Assembly: GCF_018403745.1 (NCBI RefSeq)
Contig: NZ_BOVP01000002.1
Coordinates: 158,784-222,783, forward strand
Direction: 5' to 3'
DNA length: 64,000 bases
DNA from: Lactococcus formosensis
Lineage (GTDB): Bacteria; Bacillota; Bacilli; Lactobacillales; Streptococcaceae
How positions within the stretch are numbered: position 1 is the first letter of the stretch; each line of letters opens with the position of its first letter. Position numbers and translations under genes: made by a program. Below the pieces are notes generated by a model. The model ran no database searches. It saw nothing but the letters and a program-made list of their open reading frames with translations, and was not told the origin of the DNA. Positions 63,832-64,000 of the stretch are shown piece after piece.

Positions 63832-63943
63832 TAAAATAGAAAAAACAAGAATAAAGCAAAAAAAAAATAGATAGAAGAACGTGACAACGGCGGGGTTTTC
63901 CGAACGAAGGCGAAAAAAAACAGAAAAAAGGACAGTTTATTCT

Positions 63944-63972
63944 TGACAGAAGGGAGTGAGTTTGATAGAATA
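63944..63972 (+). promoter_or_regulatory. Strong promoter pointing out of the right edge, probably for stable RNA
   Basis: Plus strand: consensus TTGACA, 17-bp spacer, TAGAAT with an overlapping TATAAT. The following leader GTTGTCGCGAGAGAGCAC resembles the leader of the tRNA/5S cluster promoter (GTTCGAGAGGGCAGCGC). The product lies outside the window. Confidence 0.6.
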
Positions 63973-64000
63973 TAATAGTTGTCGCGAGAGAGCACATCTC

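Noticed and set aside
63776..63997. Two hydrophobic reading frames on the minus strand at the right edge
   Set aside because: They arise from A/T-rich DNA covering the parB promoter and the right-edge promoter, overlap each other, and lack ribosome sites.

Overview
The window looks like the chromosomal replication-origin region of a Lactococcus. Supporting evidence: the gene order dnaA-dnaN-rexB-rexA-DUF951-ychF-pth-mfd-rqcP-divIC-tilS-hpt-ftsH; the lactococcal AddAB-type nuclease RexAB together with several copies of its Chi sequence GCGCGTG; zinc-free ribosomal proteins L32 and L33; a YhgE/Pip protein; and low GC (roughly 38% by eye). The GC level and some gene content fit the L. garvieae/petauri side of the genus better than L. 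lactis, but that is only an impression. I see no prophage, insertion sequence or CRISPR array.

Layout. 1-7.97 kb (minus strand): truncated secA, plsC, a HAD phosphatase, dtd, rel, rsmE, prmA, DUF3013. 8.1-9.9 kb (plus): GNAT acetyltransferase and rarA. 9.9-12.4 kb: a heavy-metal P-type ATPase (minus) with an unusual long leader, divergent from rpmF-rpmG (plus). 12.5-20.8 kb is the most accessory-like part: an MFS transporter, a choloylglycine-hydrolase-family amidase, a TetR regulator with a YhgE/Pip membrane protein, a MerR/TipA-like regulator with its own operator and an internal start, a YkgJ cysteine-cluster protein, and an AraC/GyrI-like regulator. 21-28 kb: ABC-F ATPase, HAD phosphatase, plsX, mgtA, OsmC-like protein. 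28.2-31 kb: a tryptophan T-box with trpS, then HD hydrolase and glycerophosphodiesterase genes. 31-37.3 kb: lplA-pdhABCD, which couples lipoate attachment to the pyruvate dehydrogenase complex. 37.3-39.7 kb: recO, tRNA-Lys, a 6S-like RNA, tRNA-Asn, a lone 5S rRNA gene and six more tRNAs. 39.9-47.5 kb: a tightly overlapping cell-division/tRNA-modification/protease cluster that also contains an unexpected hpaB-type flavin monooxygenase. 47.6-60 kb: repair and translation genes (mfd, pth, ychF, DUF951, rexAB). 60-63.8 kb: dnaN, dnaA, a bipartite oriC and parB.

Because dnaA lies on the minus strand, the fork leaving oriC at about 61-63 kb runs toward decreasing coordinates, and most housekeeping genes here point the same way.

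Main points from reading the sequence: (1) six genes (dtd, ykgJ-like, the choloylglycine-hydrolase-like gene, recO, rqcP, parB) have a -10 element, five of them extended, ending only 6-9 nt before the start codon and lack a convincing Shine-Dalgarno, so they are probably read from leaderless or nearly leaderless mRNAs. (2) The metal ATPase has a palindromic operator over its -35 and a ~150-nt leader closed by a 14-bp helix that takes in half of its Shine-Dalgarno, a possible undescribed regulatory RNA. (3) The MerR/TipA-like gene has a 19-bp-spacer promoter with a perfect dyad and a well-placed internal start for a TipAS-like short form. (4) hpaB is joined by start/stop overlaps to both neighbours inside the division operon. 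(5) The dnaA-dnaN gap carries a DnaA-trio array next to DnaA boxes.
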